Assembly (NCBI RefSeq): GCF_000255555.1
Contig: NZ_AGRW01000029.1
Location: forward strand, 1-36,907
DNA length: 36,907 nucleotides
Direction of reading: 5' to 3'
Source: Treponema saccharophilum DSM 2985
GTDB lineage: Bacteria; Spirochaetota; Spirochaetia; Treponematales; Treponemataceae
How positions within the stretch are numbered: the stretch's first letter is position 1; every line of letters begins with the position of its first letter. Shown here piece after piece: positions 23,648-31,750 of the stretch. Under the pieces are notes generated by a model. The model had not been told where the DNA came from. It saw only the letters and a list, made by a program, of their open reading frames with translations, and searched no databases. Position numbers and translations under genes: made by a program.

Positions 23648-23786
23648 CTTCTCAAGTTAATTTGCTTTATATCGTCCCGTGTTTCTGCCGCGGTTTACTT
23701 TCCCGCGCCGGATTCCGATGATTTTAGGAGCAAATGCGGAGAATTTCAAACGGAGTCGATTTTTTCCGCTTGCACTGGAGGTTTGA

Positions 23787-24620
23787 ATGGCGATTCTGAC
23801 AATTTCAAGGCAGATTGCGTCTCTTGGCGACGAAATCTGCGCCGCCGTCGCCGAGAAGATGGGGTACCGTTTTTTCGGGCGCAAGGATATTGAGGAGCGC
23901 GTGGTGAAGCTCGGCTTTCCGAGGGAGAAATTGCGGAAATTCGACGAGCGGAGGCCCGGCTTTTTCGCGTCGCTTTCGAAGGACAGGGACGAATACCTCG
24001 ACTACCTTCAGACTGCCATCCTCGAATTCGCGTCGAACAACAACTGCATACTGATTGGGCGCGGCTCGTTCCTCGTCCTGCGCGACATCCCGAACCATAT
24101 ATCGTGCCGGTTCGTCGCCGACGGGCAAATCCGCCTTGAGCGACTCGAGCGCGAATTCGGCTTCGACAGAAAGTCTGCGCAGAAGCTCATGAACGAAAGC
24201 GACACGAACAGGTCTGGGTTCCACAAGAGCTTTTTCGACGTGAACGTCAACGACCCGTCGCTTTACCACGTCGTCTTCAACACGGGGCTTCTCGGAATCG
24301 ACACCGTCGCGGGAATGATTGCCGACGGGGTGCAGTCGATGATGAGCGATGCCGTCGAGGAGGAGGGCATGGTCAAAATCGAGGAGCTTCTCATCGGGCA
24401 GCACCTCGTCAACGTGCTGATTTTCTGCTACGAGATGAACATCGACTACCTCCGCGCGTCCATTTCCGTAATCGACGGGAAGAAAACCGTCACGTTGCGC
24501 GGCGTGGCAGGTTCGTCGGCGATTGCGAGCAGGGCTGTGACTATTGCGTCGTGCGAGCTTCCCCAGTTCGTCGTGCGCTCCGAAATCAGCGTCGTTCAGG
24601 ATTACAGGTCGGGCTTATGA
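23787..24620 (+). CDS. Cytidylate-kinase-like protein with a C-terminal BON-like domain
   Basis: 277 aa; start behind GGAGG (spacing 6). The opening ILTISRQIASLGDEICAAVAEKMGYRFFGRKDIEERVVKLG follows the cytidylate-kinase-like pattern (PF13189), where ISRQ is normally followed by GSGG; here the nucleotide-binding loop reads ASLGDE. LIGRGSFLVLRDIPNHISCRFVADGQIRLERLE is the rest of the kinase core. Residues about 205-277 (VNVLIFCYEMNIDYLRASISVIDGKKTVTLRGVAGSSAIASRAVTIAS) resemble a BON domain. The combination suggests either a pseudokinase or a sensory fusion. Its stop overlaps the start of the next gene (ATGA), so the two are translationally coupled. Confidence 0.75.
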   Translation: MAILTISRQIASLGDEICAAVAEKMGYRFFGRKDIEERVVKLGFPREKLRKFDERRPGFFASLSKDRDEYLDYLQTAILEFASNNNCILIGRGSFLVLRDIPNHISCRFVADGQIRLERLEREFGFDRKSAQKLMNESDTNRSGFHKSFFDVNVNDPSLYHVVFNTGLLGIDTVAGMIADGVQSMMSDAVEEEGMVKIEELLIGQHLVNVLIFCYEMNIDYLRASISVIDGKKTVTLRGVAGSSAIASRAVTIASCELPQFVVRSEISVVQDYRSGL

Positions 24621-25303
24621 ATTCGTCGGCATCGCTGTGCCTCGGCTGCTGTGCGTTTTTCCTCGGCTCCGCGTTCGGCTGCGTCCTCTGCGCCGTTTCG
24701 TCGAAGATTTTCGGGAAGCGGATGCTGGGATGCCGGCTCTCGCTTTTCTGCATGTCAATCACGTTCGCGGTCGCGTTTTTCGCCGCGATGATGATTTCCG
24801 CGGGGCGTGCGTTCAGCGCGGACTTGCTTCTTGAAAGCCGCGTGGACATGATTTTTGTGTCGGCGCTTTTCGCGTTCGGCACGGCTCTTTCTGCGCTCTG
24901 GAAAATCCTTCTCGTTCCTTCCGTTATCTCTTATGCCGTTCTCTGCGCCGTCTCGTTCTCGTTCCTCGGCGCGCGCTTCCCCGTTCCGCCCGAGCGCATT
25001 CCCGTGTCAGTTGAGCGTGCCGGGCAGGTCGTCCGCGTCCGCGTCTACCGCATCGACAGGCATCTTCTCGTTCCCGTGCGCCGCTTTTTCTGCGAGGTCG
25101 TGGACGATGGCGCGGAGCACACGATTCCTGCGCGCGACGGTTTCCCCGGGCGTATGCTTTCCCGCTACAAGTCGTGGCTCGTCTCCGATTTCGAGGAGAT
25201 TGAAGTCGAGCTTCCGCCTTCGCGCACGTTTCCCGCGCTCTACATCCTGAAATTCGACAGCGATATGAACGATTTCTGCATTTCCGCAATCCGCACGCTG
25301 TAG
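24617..25303 (+). CDS. Membrane protein of unknown function coupled to the kinase-like gene
   Basis: 228 aa. Starts at the ATG that overlaps the previous stop (ATGA). The N-terminal ~125 residues contain about four hydrophobic segments (FFLGSAFGCVLCAVSS, CMSITFAVAFFAAMM, MIFVSALFAFGTALSAL, LLVPSVISYAVLCAVSF). The C-terminal ~100 residues are soluble, with a mixed beta pattern (PVSVERAGQVVRVRVYRIDRH). No recognised family; it is probably a partner of the kinase-like protein. Confidence 0.75.
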   Translation: MNSSASLCLGCCAFFLGSAFGCVLCAVSSKIFGKRMLGCRLSLFCMSITFAVAFFAAMMISAGRAFSADLLLESRVDMIFVSALFAFGTALSALWKILLVPSVISYAVLCAVSFSFLGARFPVPPERIPVSVERAGQVVRVRVYRIDRHLLVPVRRFFCEVVDDGAEHTIPARDGFPGRMLSRYKSWLVSDFEEIEVELPPSRTFPALYILKFDSDMNDFCISAIRTL

Positions 25304-25579
25304 TGGCGCGCTCCGCCCGAAAAAAATCCCGCAGCCTATGCTGGGCGGCGTTCGTAAGAAAGCATGACTCAGCATCCGTATTTCATGGAAATGCGTTCGG
25401 GATTGCGCGCTTTTCTTATCAATGCAATTCTCACAACACAAAATCCTCTGTGGCGTTTTCGAATGCGTTCAACCGTCAGGAACAAAAACGTGTAGAAAAT
25501 GGCTTAGTTCGATTTTTTTTTCTGTCATAAGCAAACCTTTTTTTACGCAAACAAAAAATGGGATTTTTGCGAGTAAAAG
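25304..25579. other. Gap without a gene, AT-rich towards its right end
   Basis: CCGCCC (25313-25318) and GGGCGG (about 25343-25348) could form a stem just after the stop of the membrane protein, but no T tract follows. From about 25430 the sequence becomes clearly AT-richer. No RNA gene or credible ORF was seen. Confidence 0.6.
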
Positions 25580-25607
25580 TTGAAAAACTACTTTTTTTTT
25601 ATATAGT
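25580..25607 (+). promoter_or_regulatory. Promoter of the 25701 lipoprotein
   Basis: TTGAAA (25580-25585), 16-nt spacer, TATAGT (25602-25607). The leader of about 85 nt contains a stem GGCTTTC/GAAAGCC (about 25617-25648). Confidence 0.7.
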
Positions 25608-25700
25608 ATCATCATCGGCTTTCTTTTAAGTGTTTTTAAGGAAAGCCGCCGCGCGGAGTGTTCGTGCGGAAAGAATCGATTCGACATGGAGGAATTGACT

Positions 25701-26561
25701 ATGAAACTTTCAAAGAAAGTATTGGCGGCATTCAGCGCGGTTGCTGCTCTCGCTGTCGCGGGAACATTCGTTGGCTGTGCTGACGATGAGGGAGACGGCG
25801 GTTCGTCTGGCGGAAAATACGATTTGACGTTCTGGGCTGACGCTAGAGAAGATGGAAAGACATCTACCGATGCCCAGTATCTTTATAAGCGTGCGTTCAA
25901 GCAGCTTGGCACAAAGGAGCAGGTCTCTGCTTTCAAGGCGACGGTTACTGTTGACATCTCGAAATACCAGTGCAAGTTGACTGAACTTACTGAAACTGAT
26001 GGTACTAAAAAATACTATCAGGACGATGACGGAGCTGTTACCAGATATTCGAACATCGGTCTTATGTTCGACTACCATAAAACACAGAATAGCGAGGGAA
26101 AAAACGTGTATGATGCCGTTATCATCGGATACAGGCCGTATGACAAGGGCTTCTATGTTGAGCACTACAAAGACGTTTCTTCCGAATCGTTCTCTACAGA
26201 AGATGGCGGTGCTTTCAGCTCGGCAACGGCTATTGGAGAGGCTGATAAGTATATCACAGCATCTCAGAACGGTTATGTCTCTACATACAAAGATCAGGTT
26301 ACTCGCGATGAAACTAAAAAAACAGATACGTTCACTATTACGGTAACTCAGGCTACCGCCGGAACGTACACGATAAAAATCGGAGAAAAGACTGTCGGAA
26401 CATATACCCGCACAGCTACGGAAAACGATGACGGAACGACTCTCCGCGGAGGTCTTGCCGCTTACGGAAACGCTGCGGTCGGTACCTATGCAAAGGCGAC
26501 GTTCACGACCGGAAAAGAGAACATCACGGGCAAGTTGTTCGATGATGTTGTCGAGGAGTAA
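25701..26561 (+). CDS. Predicted lipoprotein, unknown function, atypical composition
   Basis: 286 aa from ATG 25701, behind GGAGGA. Signal peptide MKLSKKVLAAFSAVAALAVAGTFVGC with the lipobox at Cys26. The mature part is Thr/Tyr/Asp-rich and beta-like; repeated turns (NIGLMFDYHK, VIIGYRPYDKGFYVEHYKDVSS) suggest a jelly-roll-like surface domain, not assigned to a named family. Codons are clearly more A/T-ending than in neighbours (GTT, GCT, ACT, AAA), and the gene lies in a local AT-rich patch with its own strong promoter. This fits a surface lipoprotein under different selection or a recent acquisition. Confidence 0.8.
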   Translation: MKLSKKVLAAFSAVAALAVAGTFVGCADDEGDGGSSGGKYDLTFWADAREDGKTSTDAQYLYKRAFKQLGTKEQVSAFKATVTVDISKYQCKLTELTETDGTKKYYQDDDGAVTRYSNIGLMFDYHKTQNSEGKNVYDAVIIGYRPYDKGFYVEHYKDVSSESFSTEDGGAFSSATAIGEADKYITASQNGYVSTYKDQVTRDETKKTDTFTITVTQATAGTYTIKIGEKTVGTYTRTATENDDGTTLRGGLAAYGNAAVGTYAKATFTTGKENITGKLFDDVVEE

Positions 26562-26572
26562 TCCTTACTATC

Positions 26573-26676
26573 GCGGAATCTTTTTCCGCTAAAAAGGTTT
26601 CAACCCGCTTGACCGGCGGGATGAAATATCGTCCCCGCGTACCGAGTAATCTCCCCGGTATGTGGGGATTTTTTTT
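26573..26676 (+). other. Structured 3' region after the lipoprotein, ending in a terminator-like hairpin
   Basis: Successive stems: GCGGAA/TTCCGC at about 26574-26588; GCGGGATGA/TCGTCCCCGC at about 26616-26637 with one bulge; then two alternatives that compete for the same bases, TACCG/CGGTA (about 26640-26660) or TCCCC/GGGGA (26652-26668), the latter followed by a T8 tract (26669-26676). The second is the probable terminator of the lipoprotein transcript. The arrangement could also be an RNA switch, but no ligand class is recognised. Confidence 0.45.
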
Positions 26677-26749
26677 GTCTGACGGTGAATTCGCGGAAAA
26701 CCGATTGTTGGATTGCGCGTTTTTATGCGTCCGCCTTGTTTTCTAGCCG

Positions 26750-26778
26750 TTGACTTTTTCAATCCCGCTAACGATACT
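26750..26778 (+). promoter_or_regulatory. pgsA promoter, leaderless
   Basis: TTGACT (26750-26755), 17-nt spacer, GATACT (26773-26778); six A separate it from ATG 26785. There is no Shine-Dalgarno. Confidence 0.65.
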
Positions 26779-26784
26779 AAAAAA

Positions 26785-27429
26785 ATGAAAACTTCTAACA
26801 AATTCACGCTTTGCAGGATAATTGCCGCCCCGATTTTCTTTCTGATATATTTCCTTCCAATTTGGCTCAAGAGCGAGGACGGCAGCGCGCTTTCCGTCGC
26901 GTCGTTCGCGGTCATGGTTCCGCTTCTCATACTTGCCGAGCTCACCGACTACTGGGACGGGCATTTCGCGCGCAAGAACGGCGAGGTCAGCGATTTCGGC
27001 AAGATGTTCGACCCGTTTGCGGATGTTTTCCTCCATCTTTCGACGTTCACGTGCTTCGTTTTTTCCGGGCTCATGCCGACGGTGTGCTTCGTCCTCATAC
27101 TCTACCGCGAGTTCTCGCAGAATTTCCTGCGCATGGTCTCTGCTAAGCAGGGCGTCGCAATCGCGGCGCGCAAGGGCGGAAAATTCAAGACTGTTTTCTA
27201 TGTGGCGAGCTGCTTCGTCGCGCTTGCCGTCGAGGGGTTCACGCGCACGGGAATCGCGGGGTACCTCGTGTCGTGCGGAATCCTCTCCAGTTCGGCGCTT
27301 GATGACGTTCTTTCCGTGCTCGTGAAGGTTACGGACGGATTCTTCGCGCTCTGCGTCGTGTTCGCGTTCGCCTCGTTTGCCGACTACATAAAGAATTTCG
27401 GCAGCGTCCTCAAGAAGGCTGCGGAATAA
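26785..27429 (+). CDS. pgsA: CDP-diacylglycerol-glycerol-3-phosphate 3-phosphatidyltransferase
   Basis: 214 aa from ATG 26785. It has the CDP-alcohol phosphatidyltransferase motif D-x2-DG-x2-AR-x8-G-x3-D-x3-D, visible as DYWDGHFARKNGEVSDFGKMFDPFAD, and about 5-6 hydrophobic segments, beginning IAAPIFFLIYFLP. The motif is shared with phosphatidylserine and cardiolipin synthases; position and N-terminal NKFTLCRI favour PgsA, which makes phosphatidylglycerol phosphate at the inner membrane. Six nucleotides separate it from the OmpA-family gene, forming a two-gene unit. Confidence 0.88.
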   Translation: MKTSNKFTLCRIIAAPIFFLIYFLPIWLKSEDGSALSVASFAVMVPLLILAELTDYWDGHFARKNGEVSDFGKMFDPFADVFLHLSTFTCFVFSGLMPTVCFVLILYREFSQNFLRMVSAKQGVAIAARKGGKFKTVFYVASCFVALAVEGFTRTGIAGYLVSCGILSSSALDDVLSVLVKVTDGFFALCVVFAFASFADYIKNFGSVLKKAAE

Positions 27430-27435
27430 AGACAG

Positions 27436-29814
27436 ATGAAGAAGCTGATTCCCGTCGTTTTCGTTCTTTTCGCGGTTTTCCTCGCGTTCGTTGTTTTCAG
27501 CAGGAAGCTTTTCGTACACGATTCCGTTTTGTCGCGCTCCCGCGTCGTCGTTCCCGTCATCAGCGACAAGCCGTCGCGTGATATGGCGGAGACGGTGCCC
27601 GACACGTCGTTCATAACGCTGTCGAGCGGGGAGACGCTCATCTCGACTGTCGAGGTCGATATCGACGACGACGGGTTCGAGGACCAGCTCAACGTCATAA
27701 AAACATCGTCAAGCCCGTATCTTTCCGTCGTCGTTGCGCTCTACAACGCCGCCTCGTCGACGTACGTGCGCTCGTTCACCATCCAGACGGAAATCGCGCA
27801 GGTCAGGACGTTCGTCTGCACGAGCATGGACGTAATCGGGAACCACAAGAACGCGCTCGTCTATCAGGGATACGCGGACAACGGCCATTTCGTGATGAAG
27901 ATTTATATTGCCGACACGTCTGGCGCTGACGGTTCCCCGCAGAAATTCGGGATGAGGCTCATCGGCGACTTCGAGTCGGAGGGGACGATTTTCATACAGC
28001 AGAACCAGCGGAGCGAGTCGTACGAGCTTTCCCAGTCGTCGGGCGGCAGTTTTCCCGTCTGGGTGTACACGTCGGAGGCGCAGTCGTCGTCGAATTCGTC
28101 TTCGGCGCGGCTCGACCAGATTCAGACGATGTACGACTGGAGCGCTTCCGAGCGGAAATACGTCGAGGTGCGCTCAATCCGCGTTGCCGGAAGCTCGATT
28201 GCGGCGAAGGAGCTTGCGAAAATTCAGGACGGAACCGTATCCTCGTTCGCGAAATTCCTGAACGGGCTGTGGTACAAGGCTGACGGCGCGGAAAAACGGC
28301 GCTTCATATTCTTCGACCAGCAGAACGAGGAAATCGTCTTCCAGTTCGAGGACAACGAGGAGGTGTATTCGTGGACGAACAGCAACCTCCGCAGGAACGG
28401 CATCTATTTCTCGTCGGTGAACAAGTCAATCGAAAACCTCCAGCGCAGGTTCGACATCTCTCTCGTCGATTTGGATGAGATTCGCGTGAAAATCCAGGAC
28501 GACGTTCGGATGCTCATCGGCGAGGAGAATTTGTGGGACGGAAACTACAAGAAAGTTGTCATGAAGCCGAAGTCGCGTTCGAACCGCGAGAACGTGAGCG
28601 AATACGTCGAGAAGCTCGTCAAGGACGTGTCGTGGGAATGCGACGACGGCGTGAGGATTTCGTTCACGAACAGCGAGTATACCGTGGAGGGCGCGTCCTT
28701 GAGCGACCGCGGGCGGTTCACGCAGATAGACATCTTCGGGAAGACGTTCATCCAGTTCCGTTCCGAGTCGGGCACGGCGTTCTTTTCGGGCGAGTATCTT
28801 CCGACGAGCGAGATGGGCGCGGATGGCGAGCGGATTTCGCTGCAGAAGGTTTCCGTAAGCCCCGAGGGATATTACAACGAGCAGACGAAGCCGATTGTCC
28901 TGCGCAAATTCGTCGAGCCTGCCGAGGGCGCGATTGTCGTTTCCGACAGCGGCGGCGAGGACGAGCAGGGCGATTTCCAGACGCAGGAATCGGTGTCGCA
29001 GGTCGTTTTCGCCAGCGACGCGTCGAAGGAAGCAATGAAGGAGCTTCCCGTTCCCAAGGCGACCGTCCGCATTTCGCCGCGCTATTTCAGCCCGGACGGT
29101 GACGGCGTGGGCGACGAGCTGAACGTCTATCTCGGAATCGACAGCGAGGCGGGCGTGAAGAAATGGTCGTTCGTGGTGAAATCGCCCGACGGAAGGAAAA
29201 CGTTCTGGTCGAAGTCCGGGACGACGAAGGTTGACGACGTCATAACGTGGAACGGCAAGAGCGTCTCGAACGAGCTTGTCCAGTCGGCGACTGATTATCC
29301 GTATACGTTCACGCTTGAGGATTCCAACGGCACGAAATGCGTCGAGGAGGGATTCGTCCAGGTCGATATTCTCGTCATCAAGGAAGGCGGGCGCCTCAAG
29401 ATTCAGGTTCCGTCGATTATATTCCGCTCGGACAACGCCGATTTCGTTAGCGACGAGGAAGTGCGGAGCGCGCCTGATTGGGACAAGGAAAGCCACGGCC
29501 TCGACCGGCGCACCATCGACAACAATATCCGCGTCCTCCACCGCGTCGCGGAAATCCTCAAGAAATTCCGCGATTACAGGGTAAGCATAGAAGGAAACGC
29601 GAACAATATGACAGGTTCGGATACGGAGGAACAGGAAATCGTGCAGCTTTCCAAGGAGCGCGCGGAATTCGTCCTCGACTGGCTCGTGCAGAACGGAATC
29701 GAGGCGGACAGGCTTTCCGCAAAAGGAAACGGAAGCAAGTTCCCGCTGGCGAAATCGACGGACGCGGAGAACAGATGGAAAAACCGTCGTGTTGAATTCA
29801 TCCTTATAAAATAA
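27436..29814 (+). CDS. Composite envelope protein with C-terminal OmpA peptidoglycan-binding domain
   Basis: 792 aa. An N-terminal hydrophobic segment (IPVVFVLFAVFLAFVVF, no lipobox) anchors or exports it. Residues ~60-250 are beta-rich. Around 270-380 a lipocalin-like stretch (FAKFLNGLWYKADGAEKRRFIFFDQQNEEIVFQFEDNEEVY) suggests kinship with treponemal pallilysin-type adhesins, an inference from strand pattern only; a second similar block follows (about 395-500). FlgD/Ig-like residues with PDGDGVGDE (about 552-560) come next. The last ~140 residues are the OmpA domain (NNIRVLHRVAEILKKF, KERAEFVLDWLVQNGI, NRWKNRRVEFIL). It should tether to peptidoglycan. The last 22 nt of the gene include the -35 box of alaS. 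Confidence 0.85.
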   Translation: MKKLIPVVFVLFAVFLAFVVFSRKLFVHDSVLSRSRVVVPVISDKPSRDMAETVPDTSFITLSSGETLISTVEVDIDDDGFEDQLNVIKTSSSPYLSVVVALYNAASSTYVRSFTIQTEIAQVRTFVCTSMDVIGNHKNALVYQGYADNGHFVMKIYIADTSGADGSPQKFGMRLIGDFESEGTIFIQQNQRSESYELSQSSGGSFPVWVYTSEAQSSSNSSSARLDQIQTMYDWSASERKYVEVRSIRVAGSSIAAKELAKIQDGTVSSFAKFLNGLWYKADGAEKRRFIFFDQQNEEIVFQFEDNEEVYSWTNSNLRRNGIYFSSVNKSIENLQRRFDISLVDLDEIRVKIQDDVRMLIGEENLWDGNYKKVVMKPKSRSNRENVSEYVEKLVKDVSWECDDGVRISFTNSEYTVEGASLSDRGRFTQIDIFGKTFIQFRSESGTAFFSGEYLPTSEMGADGERISLQKVSVSPEGYYNEQTKPIVLRKFVEPAEGAIVVSDSGGEDEQGDFQTQESVSQVVFASDASKEAMKELPVPKATVRISPRYFSPDGDGVGDELNVYLGIDSEAGVKKWSFVVKSPDGRKTFWSKSGTTKVDDVITWNGKSVSNELVQSATDYPYTFTLEDSNGTKCVEEGFVQVDILVIKEGGRLKIQVPSIIFRSDNADFVSDEEVRSAPDWDKESHGLDRRTIDNNIRVLHRVAEILKKFRDYRVSIEGNANNMTGSDTEEQEIVQLSKERAEFVLDWLVQNGIEADRLSAKGNGSKFPLAKSTDAENRWKNRRVEFILIK

Positions 29815-29820
29815 TATTAT
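29792..29820 (+). promoter_or_regulatory. alaS promoter inside the end of the OmpA-family gene, leaderless
   Basis: TTGAAT (29792-29797) overlaps the last codons of the OmpA gene; a 17-nt spacer leads to TATTAT (29815-29820), 8 nt before ATG 29829. No Shine-Dalgarno is present. Confidence 0.7.
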
Positions 29821-29828
29821 CATCGATT

Positions 29829-31655
29829 ATGACTGCTAACGAATTGCGCTCAAAATACATTGAGTTTTTTAAATCGAAGAATCATGCCGAAATTTCAGGG
29901 CAGTCCCTTATCCCTGAAAATGACCCCTCAGTTTTGTTCACGACGGCGGGAATGCACCCGCTCGTGCCGTATCTGCTCGGCGAGAAGCACCCGGGCGGAA
30001 CGCGCCTCACCGATTACCAGAAGTGCGTCCGCACCGGCGACATCGACGAGGTTGGCGATCCGAGCCACCTTACGTGCTTCGAGATGCTCGGCAACTGGTC
30101 GCTCGGCGATTATTTCAAGAAGGAGTCGATTGCGTTCTCTTACGAATTCCTTACGAGCGAGAAATGGCTCGGGCTTGACCCGAGGAAGATTTCCGTCACT
30201 GTTTTTGCGGGCGACGAGAATGCACCGCGCGACGAGGAGGCTGCCGGATACTGGAAAGAGAACGGTATGCCCGAGGACAAAATCGCTTATCTTCCCGCTT
30301 CCGACAACTGGTGGGCGGCAGGCCCGACAGGTCCGTGCGGTCCCGATACCGAGATTTTCTATTGGGTCGGGGAAGGTCTTCCTCCGGAAGGCAGCAACAA
30401 GGGAACTGACAGCGCGAACTGGATGGAAATCTGGAACAACGTTTTCATGCAGTACAACCGCGTCGACGAGAAAACGCTCGTTCCGCTTCCGAAAAAGAAC
30501 GTCGATACGGGAATGGGACTTGAGAGGACGAACTGCATCCTTCAGGGAAAGACGAGCGTCTACCTCACCGAGGTTTTCCAGCCGATAATCGGCAAAATCG
30601 AGGAGCTTTCCGACTATTCATACGGAACTGACGCGGAGAAGGACAAATCGGTGCGCATCATTGCCGACCACAGCCGAGCGTCGGTGTTCATCCTCGGCGA
30701 CCAGAAGGGCGTCTCACCGTCGAATGTCGGCGCGGGCTACGTTCTCCGCCGCCTCATCCGCCGCGCCGTCCGCCACGGAATGAAGCTCGGAATCGAGAAG
30801 GAATTCCTCGCGGAGATTGCCGATGTCGTCATCGGAAATTTCAAGGCTGCGTATCCGGAGCTTGAGGCAAACGCGGAGAAAATCAGGAAGGAGCTTACTG
30901 CGGAGGAGAACAAATTCCGCGTCACGCTCAAGAACGGAGAGGCTGAATTCCGCCGCCTTCTTCCGAACCTGCTCAAGAACCCGAAAAAAGAGATTTCGGG
31001 AAAAGTCGCGTTCCGCCTTTACGACACGTTCGGCTTCCCCGTGGAGCTCACGCAGGAGCTTGGCGCGGAGAACGGCATGACCGTCGATTTGGAGGGCTTC
31101 AAGGAAGCCGAGAAGAAGCATCAGGAGGCTTCTAAATCGCTTGATGCCGGAAAGGCGAAGGGCGGTCTTGCGGAGCAGAGCGACACGACGACGAAATACC
31201 ACACGGCAACCCACCTTCTGCAGCAGGCGCTCGTCGAGGTTCTCGGAAATCAGGTCGCGCAGAAAGGCTCGAACATCAACAACGAGCGGATGAGGTTCGA
31301 CTTCACGTTCGAGCGCCCGATGACGAAAGAGGAAATCCAGAAAGTCGAGGACATCGTGAACGAGAAGATTAAGGAAGACCTCCCCGTTACGATGGAGATA
31401 AAGACGCTCGACGAGGCGAAGGCGGAGGGCGCGCGCGCGCTTTTCTCGAGCAAGTACGGCGAGAGCGTCAAAGTCTACACCATCGGCCGCGACGCGAAGA
31501 GCGACTGGTTCAGCAAGGAAGTTTGCGGCGGTCCTCACGTTCAGCACACGGCGCAGATTGGCGTGTTCAAGATTGAGAAGGAGCAGAGCTCTTCCGCAGG
31601 CGTCCGCAGAATCCGCGCGACGATTTCCGGCGGTCTTCCGCTTGACCCGCAGTAA
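29829..31655 (+). CDS. alaS: Alanyl-tRNA synthetase, short form without C-Ala domain
   Basis: 608 aa, against about 875 in E. coli. The catalytic core is intact (QSLIPENDPSVLFTTAGM, TDYQKCVRTGDIDEVG, CFEMLGNWSLGDYFKKESI, TGPCGPDTEIFYW). The editing domain keeps its zinc ligands: H458 and H462 (HTATH) and C566/H570 (CGGPH). The frame stops right after the editing domain, so the C-terminal coiled-coil/C-Ala part is absent. Shortened AlaRS of about 600 aa is known from other spirochaetes (Borrelia), so this is a lineage trait rather than a truncation by mutation. It charges tRNA-Ala. The promoter implies a leaderless mRNA. Confidence 0.96.
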   Translation: MTANELRSKYIEFFKSKNHAEISGQSLIPENDPSVLFTTAGMHPLVPYLLGEKHPGGTRLTDYQKCVRTGDIDEVGDPSHLTCFEMLGNWSLGDYFKKESIAFSYEFLTSEKWLGLDPRKISVTVFAGDENAPRDEEAAGYWKENGMPEDKIAYLPASDNWWAAGPTGPCGPDTEIFYWVGEGLPPEGSNKGTDSANWMEIWNNVFMQYNRVDEKTLVPLPKKNVDTGMGLERTNCILQGKTSVYLTEVFQPIIGKIEELSDYSYGTDAEKDKSVRIIADHSRASVFILGDQKGVSPSNVGAGYVLRRLIRRAVRHGMKLGIEKEFLAEIADVVIGNFKAAYPELEANAEKIRKELTAEENKFRVTLKNGEAEFRRLLPNLLKNPKKEISGKVAFRLYDTFGFPVELTQELGAENGMTVDLEGFKEAEKKHQEASKSLDAGKAKGGLAEQSDTTTKYHTATHLLQQALVEVLGNQVAQKGSNINNERMRFDFTFERPMTKEEIQKVEDIVNEKIKEDLPVTMEIKTLDEAKAEGARALFSSKYGESVKVYTIGRDAKSDWFSKEVCGGPHVQHTAQIGVFKIEKEQSSSAGVRRIRATISGGLPLDPQ

Positions 31656-31688
31656 TCGTCCGTAACTTTTTTATATAACAAAATGTTT

Positions 31689-31743
31689 TTCAGGTTATGT
31701 TTGCCCGTGCCCACCTTTTGCGGGCGCATAATCTGAAAAGGGG
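31689..31743 (+). promoter_or_regulatory. Candidate 5'UTR hairpin/pseudoknot upstream of the foldase gene
   Basis: TTCAGGTTATG (31689-31699) pairs with CATAATCTGAA (31727-31737, one G-U) and GCCCG (31702-31706) with CGGGC (31721-31725). The loop contains CCTTTT (31714-31719), which is complementary to the Shine-Dalgarno AAAAGG (31736-31741). Base pairing between them would block ribosome entry. Confidence 0.5.
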
Positions 31744-31750
31744 AATGAAA

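Noticed and set aside
13734..23660. Other TGGCAC words (13734, 15331, 23643)
   Set aside because: The GC dinucleotide is not 10 nt after the GG in any of them, so they are not sigma-54 promoters.
23087..23893. 268-aa frame overlapping NUDIX and kinase-like genes
   Set aside because: Runs antisense through the NUDIX box and into the next gene in the wrong frame.
28426..29823. 465-aa frame opposite the OmpA-family gene
   Set aside because: Shadow frame; the plus strand carries the OmpA motif.
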